A stretch of DNA of 64,000 nt from Capitulum mitella (taxonomy: Eukaryota > Arthropoda > Thecostraca > Pollicipedomorpha > Pollicipedidae). The translations under genes and the position numbers were made by a program. Positions 13,101 to 28,100 of the stretch are shown here, piece after piece. The stretch spans positions 2,542,001 to 2,606,000 of the forward strand of contig CP099846.1 in the NCBI GenBank assembly GCA_030062745.1, read 5' to 3'. Below the pieces are notes generated by a model that saw nothing but the letters and a program-made list of their open reading frames with translations, made no database searches and had not been told where the DNA came from. Position 1 is the stretch's first letter; each line of letters begins with the position of its first letter.

Positions 13101-16100
13101 CGGCCTCAGCCGGGGCCGGGGGCATGACGTTGCAGCGGTGGTGCGCGCTCTGCTTGGTCGTTTTTGTGATCCTCAGGCGATTTTCGCCTCCGCCGACCCG
13201 CCGAGCTGCGGTGCGTAACGTGGGCCGGGCGCAGCGGACGCTTTGAGGGTGCTGAGGATGCGAAGAGTCGGCCTCGGGGCGACTGTTCGTCCACCCGCTG
13301 ACGTGATTGCCACTGCGTGCCGCTCACTGCTGCGAGAAACTGACGTCCTAACCCGCCCTTGTGGCCGACACCACACGATCTCATTTATCCCACCACTGAA
13401 CGGGACTGAGCATACCTGTTGCGCCGGTGTACAGGCGTGATGGTTCTCCGTAAACCTACAGCGCTGTTGTAAATTTCCCCGTCATTGGAGACACGTGCTT
13501 GTGTCCCGCTGGCACTGTGACGGCCTCGTGGTGAAGGCCGAGGCGTGGACTGTGACTCCCGTTCCGGCCCAGTCTGCCCCCCCCCCCCGACCCCTGGACC
13601 AATAGTGTGCTCCTAGTCCTCCGTCCAGTCGTATGGGGGGGGGGGAGAGGAATGTACTAGGATGCCTCGGCTGTTCAGGGGCTGAACGCCCGTATTTGGT
13701 TCGGTTGCCTTGTTCACTTACCTGACGAGGCGGGATCTGGCCTACGGTCATTGGTCGAAAGCTGAGGTCGGCGCCACATATTCACCTGATCGGACTTGGG
13801 ATTGGGCGTCGGGTGGCCATCTGGTTCTTCCCCTCTCGGTCACTCCGTTCGGGGGCTCTGAGGCCAGCCAGCGCGATGTCAGCTCTCGGGCGTCCGGGCA
13901 GTCTTACGTCACAGGACTGAAGCTCAGACGAGTGGGACCGTTGTTGACGCGTTGTTGTCACCGCTGCGTAGGTGGGCGACACAACACGAGGCCGGGCAGG
14001 GCGTCCGCTCAGTTCCGTTGTCCTCCACGGTTCCGTTTCCCGGACCCGTCTGGGGCGTGTTTGGGTGGTGGTGGTTGTGTGGCGGGGACCAGCCCGCCCA
14101 GTTCCCTGAGACCCATTTGGTCAGGGGATCGGATGGGTTGGGAAGTCTCTTGACCTATCCCTGACCCATCTGCCTTTCTTGACGTTAATAATTGGCTTTG
14201 AAGAAACACCTCAGAGAAATGCTAGAAAGGAGAAAGAAGAAATTCGCATGGTCCAGAGCCGAGAAAACATGGTTAGATGGATATTATCCGCATTATTTTG
14301 GGACTTAACCCGCGCAGTGGAAGGGGTTTTCGTGCAAACTCGCACGGTAAGGGGGTCAAAAAGTGCCTCCCCCCGATTTCGGCAACGGAAAGAGATAGAG
14401 ACATGAAATCTTATGGACAGGGTGGGGCCATAACGATTTTTCTCGGCCGGTACAGGTCTTTGGTACAATTTCTCGAACGAAAAGGGAAAACGGTGTTTTT
14501 GGCCGTTAAAGCGAGGAATGCGACAATTTCCATCCATATGGCTTCTTGACTGAGGATTTCGGGTCGAGGTCATGTCAGGTCATTGACCTATGGCGCGGTT
14601 TTTCATCTTTTGCAAATCGGATTTCGAGGAAAACGGGGCAGCTTGAGTGTAAATAAGGGCAAACACGTATCTTTTGACGTAACACGTATTTTCAGTGAAG
14701 ATAACCGAAATCGATACATTTGGTCACGTCTAGCGGTTATATTTATACATGTTTGTATTTGTATATATGTATATACTGGTATCAGTGCTCCAACGTATTT
14801 TTATGAACGTCTTTGAATGCATATTTTATACCAATTGGCATATTACAAAGCAAATCTGGACCGGATCACAAAATATTTGCCCTTGACCTTTGGTGGCCAT
14901 GACCTGAAATGACCTTGGTACATATGTAAGCGTATCCATGTGCGCACACGTGTTTTTATTAGGGTCTTTGAATGCATATTTCACACAAATAGACATGTCG
15001 TAAAACAAATCTGGAGCAGGCGACAAGATATTTGGCCTTGACCCTTAATGGCCTCGACCTTCACTGACCCTGGTATATGTAAGCGTATCAGTATGCGCAC
15101 ACGTTTTTTATTAGGGTCTTTGAATGCATATTTCATACAAAACGACGTGTTGCAAAGCAAATCTGGATCAGGTCACAAGCTGTTTGACCTTGACCTTTGA
15201 TGACCTTGACCCTTATTGACCCTGACTTTGGTCTTGGTACACCCATCACTTATGCCCAGATGACGTGGCGTGGTTGTGCTCAAACGGTAATCTTAGGTAG
15301 AACGCCGGTTCTTTGACAAAGTTCCCATTTGTCAGCGACAACCGTCGTTGCCGTGATGCTTGCCTGACTTCAAATGCGTAAAACTTCAAAATTTCCGATT
15401 TCCGATTTTTCTGCGTCATTCGACGAATTATTCAATTGCCATGAATGTCGCAAAGTAGCAGCAACCAGCCTCGATCCCTTCTCGAGATGTTAAAAAGGAC
15501 AGGTGGGGGCACAAAAAGACCACCCCCTCCAGTGCGCTTGTTAATGACCCTTCTGGGCGTCTCTAGGTCGGCCCACAGTCGTTCCGTAACCCGCCGTCTG
15601 CTTTTTCCGTGCTTTTTCTGAGGCCGGCGTCCGTCGCGCTCGTGCTGTGTCCGCGTCTGGTGGGGACCTGGCGCAGTGACCGGAGGCCATGTTGCAGACG
15701 GTGCTGCCGCCGCTCACGCTGCTGTTTTACCTGCAGTCATCTGTTCGGCTGGACCGACCAGCTGATCGGCACCGCCCAGGTCAAGCTGGAGGACCTGCAG
15801 GACAAGTGCGTCGTCCACAAGGCCTACAACGTGAGTAGGAAGGCAGCGTGTGCTGTCCCCGCTGTCTCCTCTGTTGCTCTCCGTCTGATTCCCGTTACAT
15901 TCACCCCTTTTCTGGATTCTTGTTCTGTTTTCTGGTGGTTTTCTCTATGTTGTCTATTTACAGCCATTCTATATACACTAATATTATTTGCCATTTGATA
16001 CTTTTCTCGACGAATGTTTTCGTATCTGACATCCATGCACCGGCCGTCTTGTCTCGCTGGTCAGAAATATTGATAAACTGAGCTGGGGCCGGCCCTGTCC

Positions 16101-19100
16101 TTGACCTTTCCCTGCAGCCGAACTGCGCCAACGGTCATCGAGGACGCCATATGCTAGTCTCGTTATAATGTCCACCCAGTGATATCGCGTCGCTCGTTCC
16201 TCGTGCCGGACGCCAGAGTATTCCTCGCTCCGCTGTGCAGTGCGCACTGGCACTCACCCCTGAGGCTCGTTTGAAATCGGCGGCCGGGGCGCGTCGGCAG
16301 TTTTGCGTCGCCCGCGCCGCAGGCTCGGCCGTAATTCCCCTGGCAGACGCGGGCGGGCGGCCGTCCTGAGGTATCTCGCCGCGGTCGTATTGCGCAGTAC
16401 GTACATCCTCTGCCACCCCCCCCCCGGTCCCACCGCCGCTGCGGAGTTTGGAGGCACGGCACTGCAGCCCCCCCCCCCGGCCGGCTCCATGTTGCGTTTG
16501 GCTCGGCCGCGCCGGTTCGTGCTGCGGCGGCAGTTTGTTATGATGGCGCCTGCAGGCTGTGTCCAGTGACCGGCGCACCCTGATCAGGCTCAGGCGGCTG
16601 CAGACGCTGCCGTCGGTCAGCCTGCTGGCGGTAGTCGACTGTCCTGATTCGCATGGAGCGTGGTTACCTCTGGTCGTAGGGCGCGTCATGTTGCAGTTTC
16701 CTCCCGCGAGGAACCTATAAAGGGGCTTGCGATTCCTTGTGGTGGTCTGTATCAGCATCCGGAATAGTGCCGTCAAACTGGGATTGCAGAAAGTGTAAAT
16801 TGTCTGCATTTGTTTTACCGTTACATGTTTTTTAGCGTGGATAACTCTCCCTGAAAAGGACTACAAAGAAACGTGGAAAGGGTTTACATGCTCCAAAGCC
16901 GATAAAACATTGTTAGATGGGCATTTCCCGCGTTATTTTGGGGCTCAAGCAGGATATCATGAAGCCATGAGCGAGACAGGTGTCGCAGGGCAGAGGAATG
17001 AAACCGGACGACATTGAGTGTCGTCGCCGTACCGTCCTCCGTGCGAAAAATGTCCAATCCCGTAACCACCCCGTTTTATTTCGAGCTGTCAGGGATAGGC
17101 GAGCCGTGAGTCGTGCAGCAGTACTGTGTGCCGGGCCGTAATGACGGCTGCCAGCCCTGTAGCGGTATTGCGTGCGGGGCTGTAATGACGTCCCGACCGC
17201 GGTGGCCACGTGGCGTCGCATCATCGCCAGTCGGTTACTGCCGACCTGGCGTGCTGTATGAATCTGGGCCCGGCGCCCGGCGCTGGACGCCGCAGCCCGT
17301 GGAGTCGCCGTCGTGACTGATTTATTTTTTAACGTGCTCATTCGGAACAGGGGGCGAAGAAAGAGCCTGTTGAATTCACGTGACGCCTCCGGGCCAGATT
17401 AGTGGCAAGCTTGAGATATGCCCAGAATGACTGTCACGTCTGAGGATTTCTGTTCTTGTCTTAAAGTGTTCAGAACATGATTGCTTGAGTTCATATGTTT
17501 CGGGGTTGGAGTGGGGGGGGGGGTCGTAAATTTGCCTGTACGCGCATGTTTATGCATTACGAGTCATCGCCAAAACGACAGCTGTTGGCGGTTTAGTCAC
17601 CGGCTAGATAGCTGCCGTGACGTACTAGGTGGACCCTCACCGCTGAAATGTCCCCCTCCCCTCCATCCCAGCCTCCCACGCTACAACGCTGACATTCAGC
17701 TGCCAGCTGCACCAATTGACGGGTCATTCACGGCTCGACTGGCATCCGCCTCTGCGGCAATGTCAAATGACGCGGGCTGCTCATGCTCTGCGGCCAGGGA
17801 AACTGTCATTGAAACGTATGTTCGCTTACCGCCTCTACTGATACATCCGGTGCGGACGTGTGCACGGGTAGTGGCGGTTGCGGAAAGCGCGGGACATGAA
17901 AGACATAGTTGCTGAAGAAGTGCGGTGATGAGGTGAAAGAGATTGACTGACACAACACACAATGACATTCGTCTTCATCATGCTGATGTTGTAAATACTT
18001 GTCCTTTGCGAAGTTGGTGTCCAGAGGGTGCTTGCGTTTTGTTTTCAGTTTTTGATAAACACCTGACCATTTCGCGAAAATCGCGTCATTCCCGTCAGCA
18101 ACTGTCGTTGGAGTCACGCTACGTCATCGATTTTTGTTTGATATGTCATTTGTATAACAACGCTACCAGTGTGTTTTGTCGAAGCGCGAGCACAACAGTG
18201 TTTCTTTCACGGGCTAATGATGCTTTCAAACATTCATATACAGACAGACTGGATAGTCCGTCGGGTCTGGTCTGTGCGGGCCGTTCTGCGCCGCGGTCTG
18301 TCGTGGTCCGGTCCATGTTGGCCCGGTCCATCCGTGCTGGGTCCGCCTGCGCCCTGGTCTGAGTGGACCTGTTATGTCCGTGCCCTGGTCTGTGTGGGCG
18401 TGGTCTGTCCGTGCCTCGGTCTGTCTGGGTCCGGTCCGTGCCCTGGTCTGTGTGGACTTGGTATGTCCGTACCCTGGTCTGTGCGATCTGGTCTGTCCGG
18501 ATCCGGGTCCGGTCTGGGCCCTGGTCTGTTCGAACCTGGTCTGGGTCCGGGCCTGACGTGCTCCTGGTCAGACCCCGGTGGCCGGCCGGCCCGGACGCTC
18601 CGTCGCTCTCTCCGGCAATGCCTTCGCTCATCGTAAGGCCACGGCCGCCGCCGCCGCCGCCGCCGCCTACGGCACCGGGCCATCACGCGGCCGCCGCGTG
18701 CTGCGCCGTCATGGCCCGTGCGTGCCGGCCGGCCACGCGGCACGTGGACGTCGCCAGGTGCCGGCGAGGAGCGGCCGCCGCCGCTGTTGCTGGGCGCCGC
18801 GGTCGTTTGGCACGCCGCTACGCCGCCGCGCTGGGGATGGGCGGGTGCGTGAGGACCTGCGACGTCACCGGTCTGATGAATGGCTAGGCGGGTGGTCTTC
18901 CCTTTTTATGAGCTAAATGGCCCGGGAGCGATAGTAGGCCGCGCCTTGACGACACGGCGTGGGATTCGTGGAAACGGTGGACGTGTGGATTTTTCGCGGA
19001 ATTATGTTGAAACGTTATCTCAGTTTCCATGTTTTTTCGTTAGTCGTCCTTAATGTGGTAATATTTGAAATTCGAACTTCAGTTGCTCTTATGTGGATCA

Positions 19101-22100
19101 GAAACAGTTCTTACTACGGTGAAGATCCTGTAAACTGAAATCAGGACATTGAAACACAGGTGTGCATTTCGTTGGGATTGATTGAGCCTTGTTTCTCGTT
19201 GCCGTTTTTTGAATAGGTTGTCCGTTAATTTGGTTCCCTTTTCTTGGATGGAGATGCCAGCTGTAACCGCACTGCAGTGTGACCCAGATATGTTCGTGCT
19301 TCTGCGAACATTCAAGTTATGGTTTATTTGTGCTAAGTTGAGCGGACGATGAACTTGCACCTTGCTCACTAAAGTTGTTTACGGAGGTGGAAGCAGAATA
19401 AAGAACTGTTTCCATGGGACGTCACTCTTGACTGTAAAGGAACTGCACCTCTTGTTTTCGAATCAGTGGTAACATTATTCCATGGAAAGAAATGCGCTAA
19501 AATCCCATTCAGATGTCCCTACATCCAGTCACTTTTGGAAATCTCCAGCCATGGTTCCAAAATCATGTGCGGTCTTGTCACGGGGATGCAACGTTCAGAA
19601 AGCAGACAGACCGTCACAAAATGTCTGTCACAAAAAAGGGACCGCCGTTCTGTGATGTGACAGTATCTGATCCCTGTTCGCGTCATAGCAGTGTATAATG
19701 TTTTCCTCTTTCATCCATATGCGGTGGCTTGCGCTTCTTTCTGTGATCATTGTGGGACCTTTTCTGCTTTTTTTGCGCCGGATTTAAACTGAAAATTCCA
19801 CGCGATTGCTGCGCGCAGTGCGTCATTCGCAGTGTACGCTACCAGCACTGCGTCTGGGAACAGCTTTGTAAAAGTGTGCAGTGCTTGCTGTTTCTAATGC
19901 TGAAAATGTCCTTAACCGAGATAATAATACCGATCACAGCGAAAGGAACGCGTCTGTCGGTTCGCTTTTGACGTCTGGCAGGGGTGTCCCGCCTTCCATA
20001 GCCGCCGTAATTTGAACCTGCCCCTGAGACGTCTGCCGCTCGTGTGGACCCGAGCCGTCGGCCGGGCGTGGTGCCGGCGGCTTGCGTTGCGGGCCGCGGG
20101 CCTCCAGCTGTGTTTACCCGCCACCACGTGGCGTCTGCCGCTTGGCGCGCAGTCACCACGCGGCGTGCGCGTGCTCGCCGCGCCGCCGCCAGTGACGGCC
20201 GCGTGCGTGGCCGGGCACGGGGTCGGAGGTCGCGTCACGCCCACCGCGGCGGACCTCAGGTCACGTGCCGCGCGCTGGCGTCTGCTGCGGCCTGCTGGCG
20301 GGGATTGATGGCGCGGTTTGGCCGATGTTTTGGAAACATGGCCGTCCTGACGAGCTGATGTGTGGACGACTCTTTAGTCGGACCCATAACTCAGACGGAA
20401 TGGCCAGTGGGCTGCCTCTGTTTGTCTTAGTCACCAGCTCGGTATCCCCGTGAGAGCAGGGTAAACGGCCCGACCCGCAGCGGTCCGTGGCGTCGGAATA
20501 TCATCGCCGGTCACGCTCCGTGCATTATGTCGTCTCTGTGCCGGCGTCGGGACGTACCGCACTGCGTTGCGACGCTGGCTGCGCACCTTATCGGCTTTCG
20601 ACTTGGAGTGACACTTCAGTTGGCGTCACTACGGTCAGCATCACCGCCCGTGGTCGGTGCGGACGGCTCCGGACGGTGTTGCGACTGGTCATGTCAGGCC
20701 AGATCAGGCCAGGTCAGGTGAGGCCGGTCGGCTGCGGGCCGGCTCGGTCCCGCCCGTGCCGCCGCTGGCTCCTAGGCCGCCACCCCGCCGGACGGAGGGT
20801 GCGCCCCGTTTGCGGTATCGGCTCCGCTCTCCAGATCAGGTGGCGTCATGCTCTTCACACGAGCAGGTGGAGGGTGTGTCCCACTCGCCACCAAGGACAT
20901 CACGCCGGCGTCCGCCCCTCTGTCCTGCTCTGCTCTTCCCTCTGCCGCTTCCCTCTGACGCTGGCCGTCAGGACTGACGGAACTCGTGTTCGCGCCTGAG
21001 GACGCGTCTGATCAGCGTGTTGCCGTTGCCTGTGCCGCGGGCACGCTCGGGCGGGTCATCCTCGTCGCCGGGGCGGCCGCGCGACGCGTCGGGGACGGCG
21101 CGGGGTCGTCTCCCGGGCCGCTCCGGGCCGGCCGAGGTCTGTCGGCGCAATTTGTCTCAGCTGGGCTCGGCTCGCTGGACGGACGAGGTCCGGTACAACC
21201 CGCGCAGTCGTTGGCGAAACGGCCAGTTGACGCAGTCTTCTCCCGAGGCGGGAGGCCTTGGAGGGGGATGTTCAGGCGCCCGGCCCGCGCGTGTGGACTA
21301 GTCTGGGGAAGGATGGTGACGATGGTCAACTGATGGCCGGTTTGGGTTTGACTGAGTCGTGTAGCGACGCAACATTCAGCGCTGGTCATAAAGATCAGGT
21401 CGGTAACCAGCGACAAAAGTATTTTGCCCGAGGCGCGAAATAGATAAAAATGATGAAAAGAAATAAAATGCGGAGGGTGGGACAGGGTTGGATTGGTGGC
21501 TTCATGGACGCAAGTCAGTTTATTCCCTCATTTTTTGAAGAGTGATTATGAGTGGTCTGTGTTGCCGGGATACTACTTGAAGCTTATGTATGCGCAACCT
21601 CCGACGACGAATCGAAATCGTGTAGGGAAAGTGGTATGTGGACCATTTCTTCAAGGTGCGGAAGGTTTAAGAAAAACATTTTCAGTTGGATGATGGTCGT
21701 ATAAGTCTGTCCTAGGACTTCCATAATGCATAGGAAGCTGAATACCTACCGCACTGGTACCTGTGTGCAGGGGTGTCATTTTGTGTAAATGATGGGAGGC
21801 CGATGCTCCCCCCCCCCCCTAACATCCCCGCAGGTGCGAGTTGCTCCACGGATTTAATTATTTTATTTTGGCCAGGCAGTAATTCTTCATTTTCAGTGGA
21901 CTGATTATTATTTACCTAATGCCGAACTAATTTCCCTTGTGAAAACCGGTAGAAAATATGGGGGAGGGGCGAAATCACCTTTGGAGAGGCCAAGATCCCC
22001 ATGGCCCCCGTAAAAGAATGCAAATCGAGATCTCTGTGTGCTACCCGAACTGAAAGGTCTGTACCCATCGTACCATTTGCCCTCCTCCAAGGAGGCTTGG

Positions 22101-25100
22101 CGCCCTTCCAAGATGGTGGCGAGGCCCGCCCGTGAGCTAATCCTCCGCCTCCTCGCCCCCAACCTGCGTCATTGTTCAGGTGTCCACCCGACCTTCGCGG
22201 TCATGTAGTCCCGCCCCCACCGGCACTGCGCGCTGACGCAGGACCACGTGCTGAGACCGTGCCCACCAGAGCGGCGGTTTGGCGGCGCGGACGAGTCCGG
22301 CGGCAGCCCGGCAGTCTGCCCGCCAGAGTGGCAGTTTCGTCGCGTGGACGAGTCCAGTTCCGGCCAAGCGGGTCCGGTTTGAGCCGGAGGATGCTCATGC
22401 AAACGGGGGCATGGTTTTCGCTGGCGCAGGCACTGACCTTTTGAAAGCTCCAAAGAGACCTTTGACGTAATAGCAGTCTAAAAGGCATACGTTTCGTTGA
22501 AAACAACCACGGGATTCTTCCAGATGTGGAACAGCGTTTATGTTTGTTTTAACTATTTCTGAACCAGATACTCAGATATTCAATCCTTGCTAAGACGTTG
22601 ACGATGGTTGTTGGTCGTTTGAAACTCCATCAGGCGTGAGAGAGAACCTGGCTGACGGCAATGAGTAACGATTGTTGGCGATCCTCACAAGCCTTTTTAA
22701 ACAGTGCGAACGGTTAATGTTGTTTATGTTGGCAGTCTTGCTGGTTGAAAGGGACTTGCGAAACGTGCTACTTAGAACATCATGTCTACGACGTTCATTG
22801 CCAGTCCTAATCCTATAATGCCGCGCTAGCTACAAAGGGACTCTTCATTGGCATGCATATTGTGGCGTTTTCCATTGCACCATCCTAAAAACTCAATTTT
22901 ATTTTGAACTCACACATTGCAAATTTCGCTCACCACGTATAATTTTTTCATGCGCAATATCTGCAACGCCCTTCATTTCAGAAACAACAGTAGAATATGT
23001 ACACCCTCGTTACCCACTATTGCGTGCAAAGCGTCTCAGCTGTATGAAACGCAGTTCAAAGTTTATGCCCGTTTTTGTGCATGATAGATAGTGCGTGAGT
23101 TTCTTCTTGAACGCTGTATGAAAGGACATGTAAGTTACGTAGCTTCCATAGAAATTATTGTGTTTGCCCTTCGGCTTACCCTATGGTCGTGAAAAATTAG
23201 AGAACACATGGTGTCGATGCAGTTATTTCTCTTTCCAGGATCTTTTGTTTGGTGCTTGCTTTTCTTCTGATCGTTGGAATGCCGTCGTAGGGGCATTGGG
23301 CTGGTTGATACCGCATGATAGAAATTGTAGAAGACATGGATGATGTTCGTTGTTATTGTAACGCAAAATTTAGATGAAAGTAGAGGAAAACCCACTGAAG
23401 GAATGAAAAATATGTAGTTGCACACCAGTTTACGTAGAACAAAAGGCAGGTGGTACGTGAACAGGGTTGTCTGGCGCTGTGAGTTCTGCGGTCGGGGACG
23501 GTCGCTTCTGGTCCAACACGGCCCGCTCCGGAGCACACCGGGGTAATAGGCGAAAAACGTGACCAAAATCTCAAGTGGCATCAGCCGAGTTTTTGCTTGT
23601 TAAACTACGTCAGTGGGGAATGGACCAGGCTATTCAACGCCGCGCCTCTTTTCTTTCTAGTTCGTTTCATTTGGTCGCTAGCTAAGTCAGAAGTTAATCT
23701 TTCTGTCCGTTCCGCATCGAGCGGCCGTGAAGGATGAAATGTTGTCCACGTCTGACATGCCGTGAAAACGTAATTTCAGCTTACGACTTTAATTCTTCAA
23801 CTGAATTATAGAACACGAGGTACTCCTTCAATCTGCATGTTGTAGGTTTCAGGGAAAAGCGTCTACATTGTAGCACACACGCCGCTGTTTTGCTTTACCG
23901 TAAAACGCTCTTGTGTGTAATATGTGTTACGTTATGGAGGCCAAAAGTATAGGGCCCCAAGACCCCGTCGTTTTTACATTCAGGGTGTTCATTATGGCCT
24001 TGTGAATCAGTCCTGCAGGTATGACACGGCGGAGGCCTGCGGGGTGACCTATGACGAATCGTGTGACATCCGACCCGCCGGCCGCCCGGCCCCCGCGCCA
24101 GCGCCGGCCGGACGGTCATCGCGCTCGGTCAACTCCTGGCCCTGCGTTGTCCCGTGATGTTGTCGCAGTGCATCCCTCCGATCAGCCGACACCACCGATA
24201 GTGTGGCAGGGCAGCGGTGCCTCAGCGGGGCCCTGTAGCGACTGTAAAGTCCTTTAAAAACTGCGTTCCGGTGAGGAACTGACGCAGACTTTTCGAAATG
24301 GAGGTTTGCTTACAAAGTGACGCTATTTGGCGTCCTGAACGAGGCTGGTGAGCTCAGGAAGCAGTCGAAACGGGGCTTGGGAGTTGGTTTGACGTGTATT
24401 ATTGGGAAATCAAGTGTAAATCCCAATGAGATGACTGTAGAGTCCCTCCGAAAAAAGTGAAAAGCGGTGTCTAGAGTAGTGAGCGAAATCGAAGACAAAT
24501 GACGGCCAGAAAGAAGACTACTTTCTTCGTCAGCTGGAAAAAGTTCCTGGTGAATGATACGGTGGTGGAGCTCACACATGATGTGGACACCAGTATACTT
24601 TCAGATTGTCCGAAGAAGTCATTCAGTGAGCTAAACGAGCGTAAACGCAAGCGCAGCTGTTGCTGTTGCCAACAAGCACAAAACTGAAAAAAAAAATTAT
24701 TAGTGCAGCCTCTCAGAGTGCTCGTTTTGAGAGAAACTGTCCTCGCTTCAGCGCGTGAGTAGGCCTTGTCGCCCCCGGACGACCCCTGAAGACACGCCGG
24801 GCAGTAATGCCGGCGGCAGAAGGATGTGAGATGAAGCGTCGCGCAAATGACCAAACACCAGGAGTGCGCGTAGCGGCAGACCTATACGGCAAAGGTCAGG
24901 TCAGCGGGCGAAGAATGGTGTAGAAACTGGCTAGTAGGGTCACCAAAACAGAGCTGTTTCCGGCGTATGGAAAAGTCAGAGCAGCAAAGAAATGGCGCTG
25001 TCCTGAGCAAGAAGGCATGACATTCGCCGAGTCGAATAGCGAGTGTGCACTGCAGTCTCTGCTGGACCACGCATGCCAGAAAGTGGTCGAGGCACGGCGG

Positions 25101-28100
25101 CAGTGGGCCCACTCTAGTTTTGAACGTGACCGGCCTTCCGCGTCACCGGCGACACAGCCGACCGTCACTGCTATAGGTCAGAGCCAAGTGGGATTTTGAA
25201 GGCGCGACCAGCCAGTGTATAAACAAAAACATGGCTCGGACAGCGCATCGGTCAGACATGAGGAAAGCCTTTTCGGTACGACTCTGGTCCTTCTCAGGCT
25301 CACCGTCTGTGGGCAGGCTGTCTGGACAAACGATAAGCCCTCATCAGCACTGCTTTGTCGGCCCCGCCCCGTCTGCAGTACATCCGTGCTGAACATACAG
25401 GGCATCTGTTTTGTGGACGCTGATGGTTATTTGTGTCTGAAGAACAGTATACCTGAAGAGAGAAGTTATTTCCATTCCGACATGAACACAACGAATGTCA
25501 TAAATACAACAATCATTTTACCTAGCAGAAGGCGCCACTGTCAATTTCTTTCATAAATAACAACGGAAATGGCGTGGTATTCTGAATCAACATCCCCGAA
25601 GACCAGCCGGGGTGGGTTATAGATAGTCCACTTGCAGCGAAAACAATTTCGGCCGCATTCGGATTGGAATTACCCGCCTGGGCGGCGCCGGTGGTGGCGG
25701 CGGCCCGCTGTCCCGGTCCGATCTGGGGGCGGAGAGGGGGCGGGGCCGGCTGACGTAACGGCGACCAGGGGGCGGGGCCGGCTGACGATACTGACCGCGG
25801 CCCGGGCTCACCGGGCCGCCGCCACCGCCGCTCACGCCGCGAGTGACGTCAGGCCCGCTCAGCCGCCGCCGTTACCGGATAGCCCCCGCCCCCTCCACGG
25901 CACTGGTGCCCCCCCCCCCGGACAGGCTCAGGTACCGGCGACCGGTCAGACACGGCTGGCCAGACCGGCCGGACCGGCTGCGCGCGTCAACAGGCGGGGC
26001 ATTGGCTTCATTAAAAACACCGACAGCGAAAGGCAAAATGCTTTATTGAAGGCGACGCTTAGGTTACCAGAACGTGTGAAGCGCGAAATCTAAGCGTGAT
26101 AACGGTATTTAACGATGAACAAGGGTGTTGGGATGTACTTCGTGGTGTGAGCCGAGAGCGGAGTAGTGTGAGAATCAGAGTAGGGCTTGGCATTCCTTTA
26201 GCTCGATTATCCAGGGGACTCAGCATATTTGTTTGTGGTACTGACGTATCTCAGGCAGCCATCTGCCCAGGGACTGCTATGTTTTTTTTTCTCTGTTTGC
26301 CTCCGAACTGGTGGCAATTACTAGGACGCCCTGGGACCTTTGGTGGGCGCCGAAGGACTACGCTGCCGCTCGTGAATGGCGAAATCCCTCACGCCTTCTA
26401 AGAGCACAACCTGTTGCCTGTTTATTTGTTGACCTATTTGTTTATTTATTTATTTATGTATTTATTTATTTATTTATTTATTAGATGCTCGTGGCCTTTC
26501 CAGATAGGAGATCTGATCCGCTTTGATGCGGTGTTCGTTTCGGTTTTATGACATTTTATTTTTATTTTGTTTCATTGCTTCTGGTTTTGTTTTCGTGATC
26601 CGCTGTCCCTTGATATCCGTGCATGGATCCCGTCTCGGGATTTTGGGAGGGGAAGTCCCATCAGGGGGTGAGAGCTCCTCCGTTAGGTTTCTCCACGGCC
26701 AAAATCCGGTATTCCGTGCTCCGCGGCCTTCTGGAGGGTCTCCAAGAAGCTCCGCCCGTGCGTTCCTTCCTCCTTTTTGCCATTTTTTCTGCCACGCTGC
26801 ACGTGAGAGGGGCCTGAGCTGGGTCATAGTCCGCCAGGGACGAACGTCTCGACGTCTTAACTGAGATCTTGCCAACGGTGGCTGCTGGCCGCTGTGTATG
26901 TAAAAACCCCGTGCGACGTGTCGAGAGAAATACGAGCTGTATACATGAGCTGTTGTACTACCGAGCCCTCAGTCGCGAGTTGTAGCACCGTTAACGGACG
27001 TCAGCCAGGTGACTCAGCACGGCGACCGTTGTCTCGTCGTATCCTCGAAACTGCTAACGCCGGCGACGACAATAGTTTACGTTTGGCACACGAATGGCTG
27101 TAAAAATGACGACGTATGTGTTATAGGCATTCGCGGACCATCGTTTGGTACGTTATGGCAGGGCTGTCTTCTTTGGCTGGCACTGCGTTCTTTCTTTTCT
27201 CTCGAGTGTTTCTGTTTTCCTTGGTATGCGCTAGGGCGTGGCTTGCTGTGAAGCTCTTAAGCTCCCTGTCTTATCGTCTACGTAATAGTTCTCAGCAGTA
27301 ACGAAAATTCCTGTCAGAAATGCTGTCCAAAGCAAAGGTCGAACCATCACTCTTAGACAATTTACAAAGAGTGATGCTAGGGGCTCTTTTGTTGTCAAGT
27401 CCTCAACCCCCTGTGTCGTTATACACAGAAAAACCCTTCGTAAGACGGAAAAATCCTGTCATGAATTGGGTTCAAAATAAAAGTCGAACCTCAGCAATTA
27501 ATCTCTTATAGAATGACACAGTGTAAACAGGCGAAAAACAGCACCGCGCCGCCCCTTCAGCGACGCTTACTCAGTCTCGGAACCATCTCGTAGTTTTTCT
27601 CCTTTTTTGCAGTCATTCTCGTCAGGCCGATTGTCACGTTTTTGCGGCTGCGGTGTTTCCGGGTGCGGCGGTGGCCGGTCATTTGGCCCCTGGCGACTCC
27701 GAAAAGACAGTCCGCCCAGAGGTCAAAGGTCGTGTGAGTCGGCAGCGGACCTCAGCTGGCCCGACGCCCCTGCCCCCCCCCCGTCCATCAGCGCAGGGCG
27801 CTCGTTGGAGCGGACTTGGACCTGGCGAGGGACCGTGGGAGCGCCGCCAGGCGAGGCGAAAAAAAACAAGTGTTGCCGGGTGGAGGGCGGATATAGGAGT
27901 GTTGCCGGGCGGATGGTGAATATAGGAGTGTTGCCGGGCGGAGGGCGGATATAGGAGTGTTGCCGGGCGGATGGTGAATATAGGAGTGTTGCCGGGCGGA
28001 GGGTGGATATAGGAGTGTTGCCGGGCGGAGGGCGGATATAGGAGTGTTGCCGGGCGGAGGGCGGATATAGGAGTGTTGCCGGGCGGATGGTGAATATAGG

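Noticed and set aside
16135..16809. 224-codon open frame on the - strand
   Set aside because: Spans two poly-C runs and a GC-rich patch; protein text is Arg/Gly-rich without any domain.
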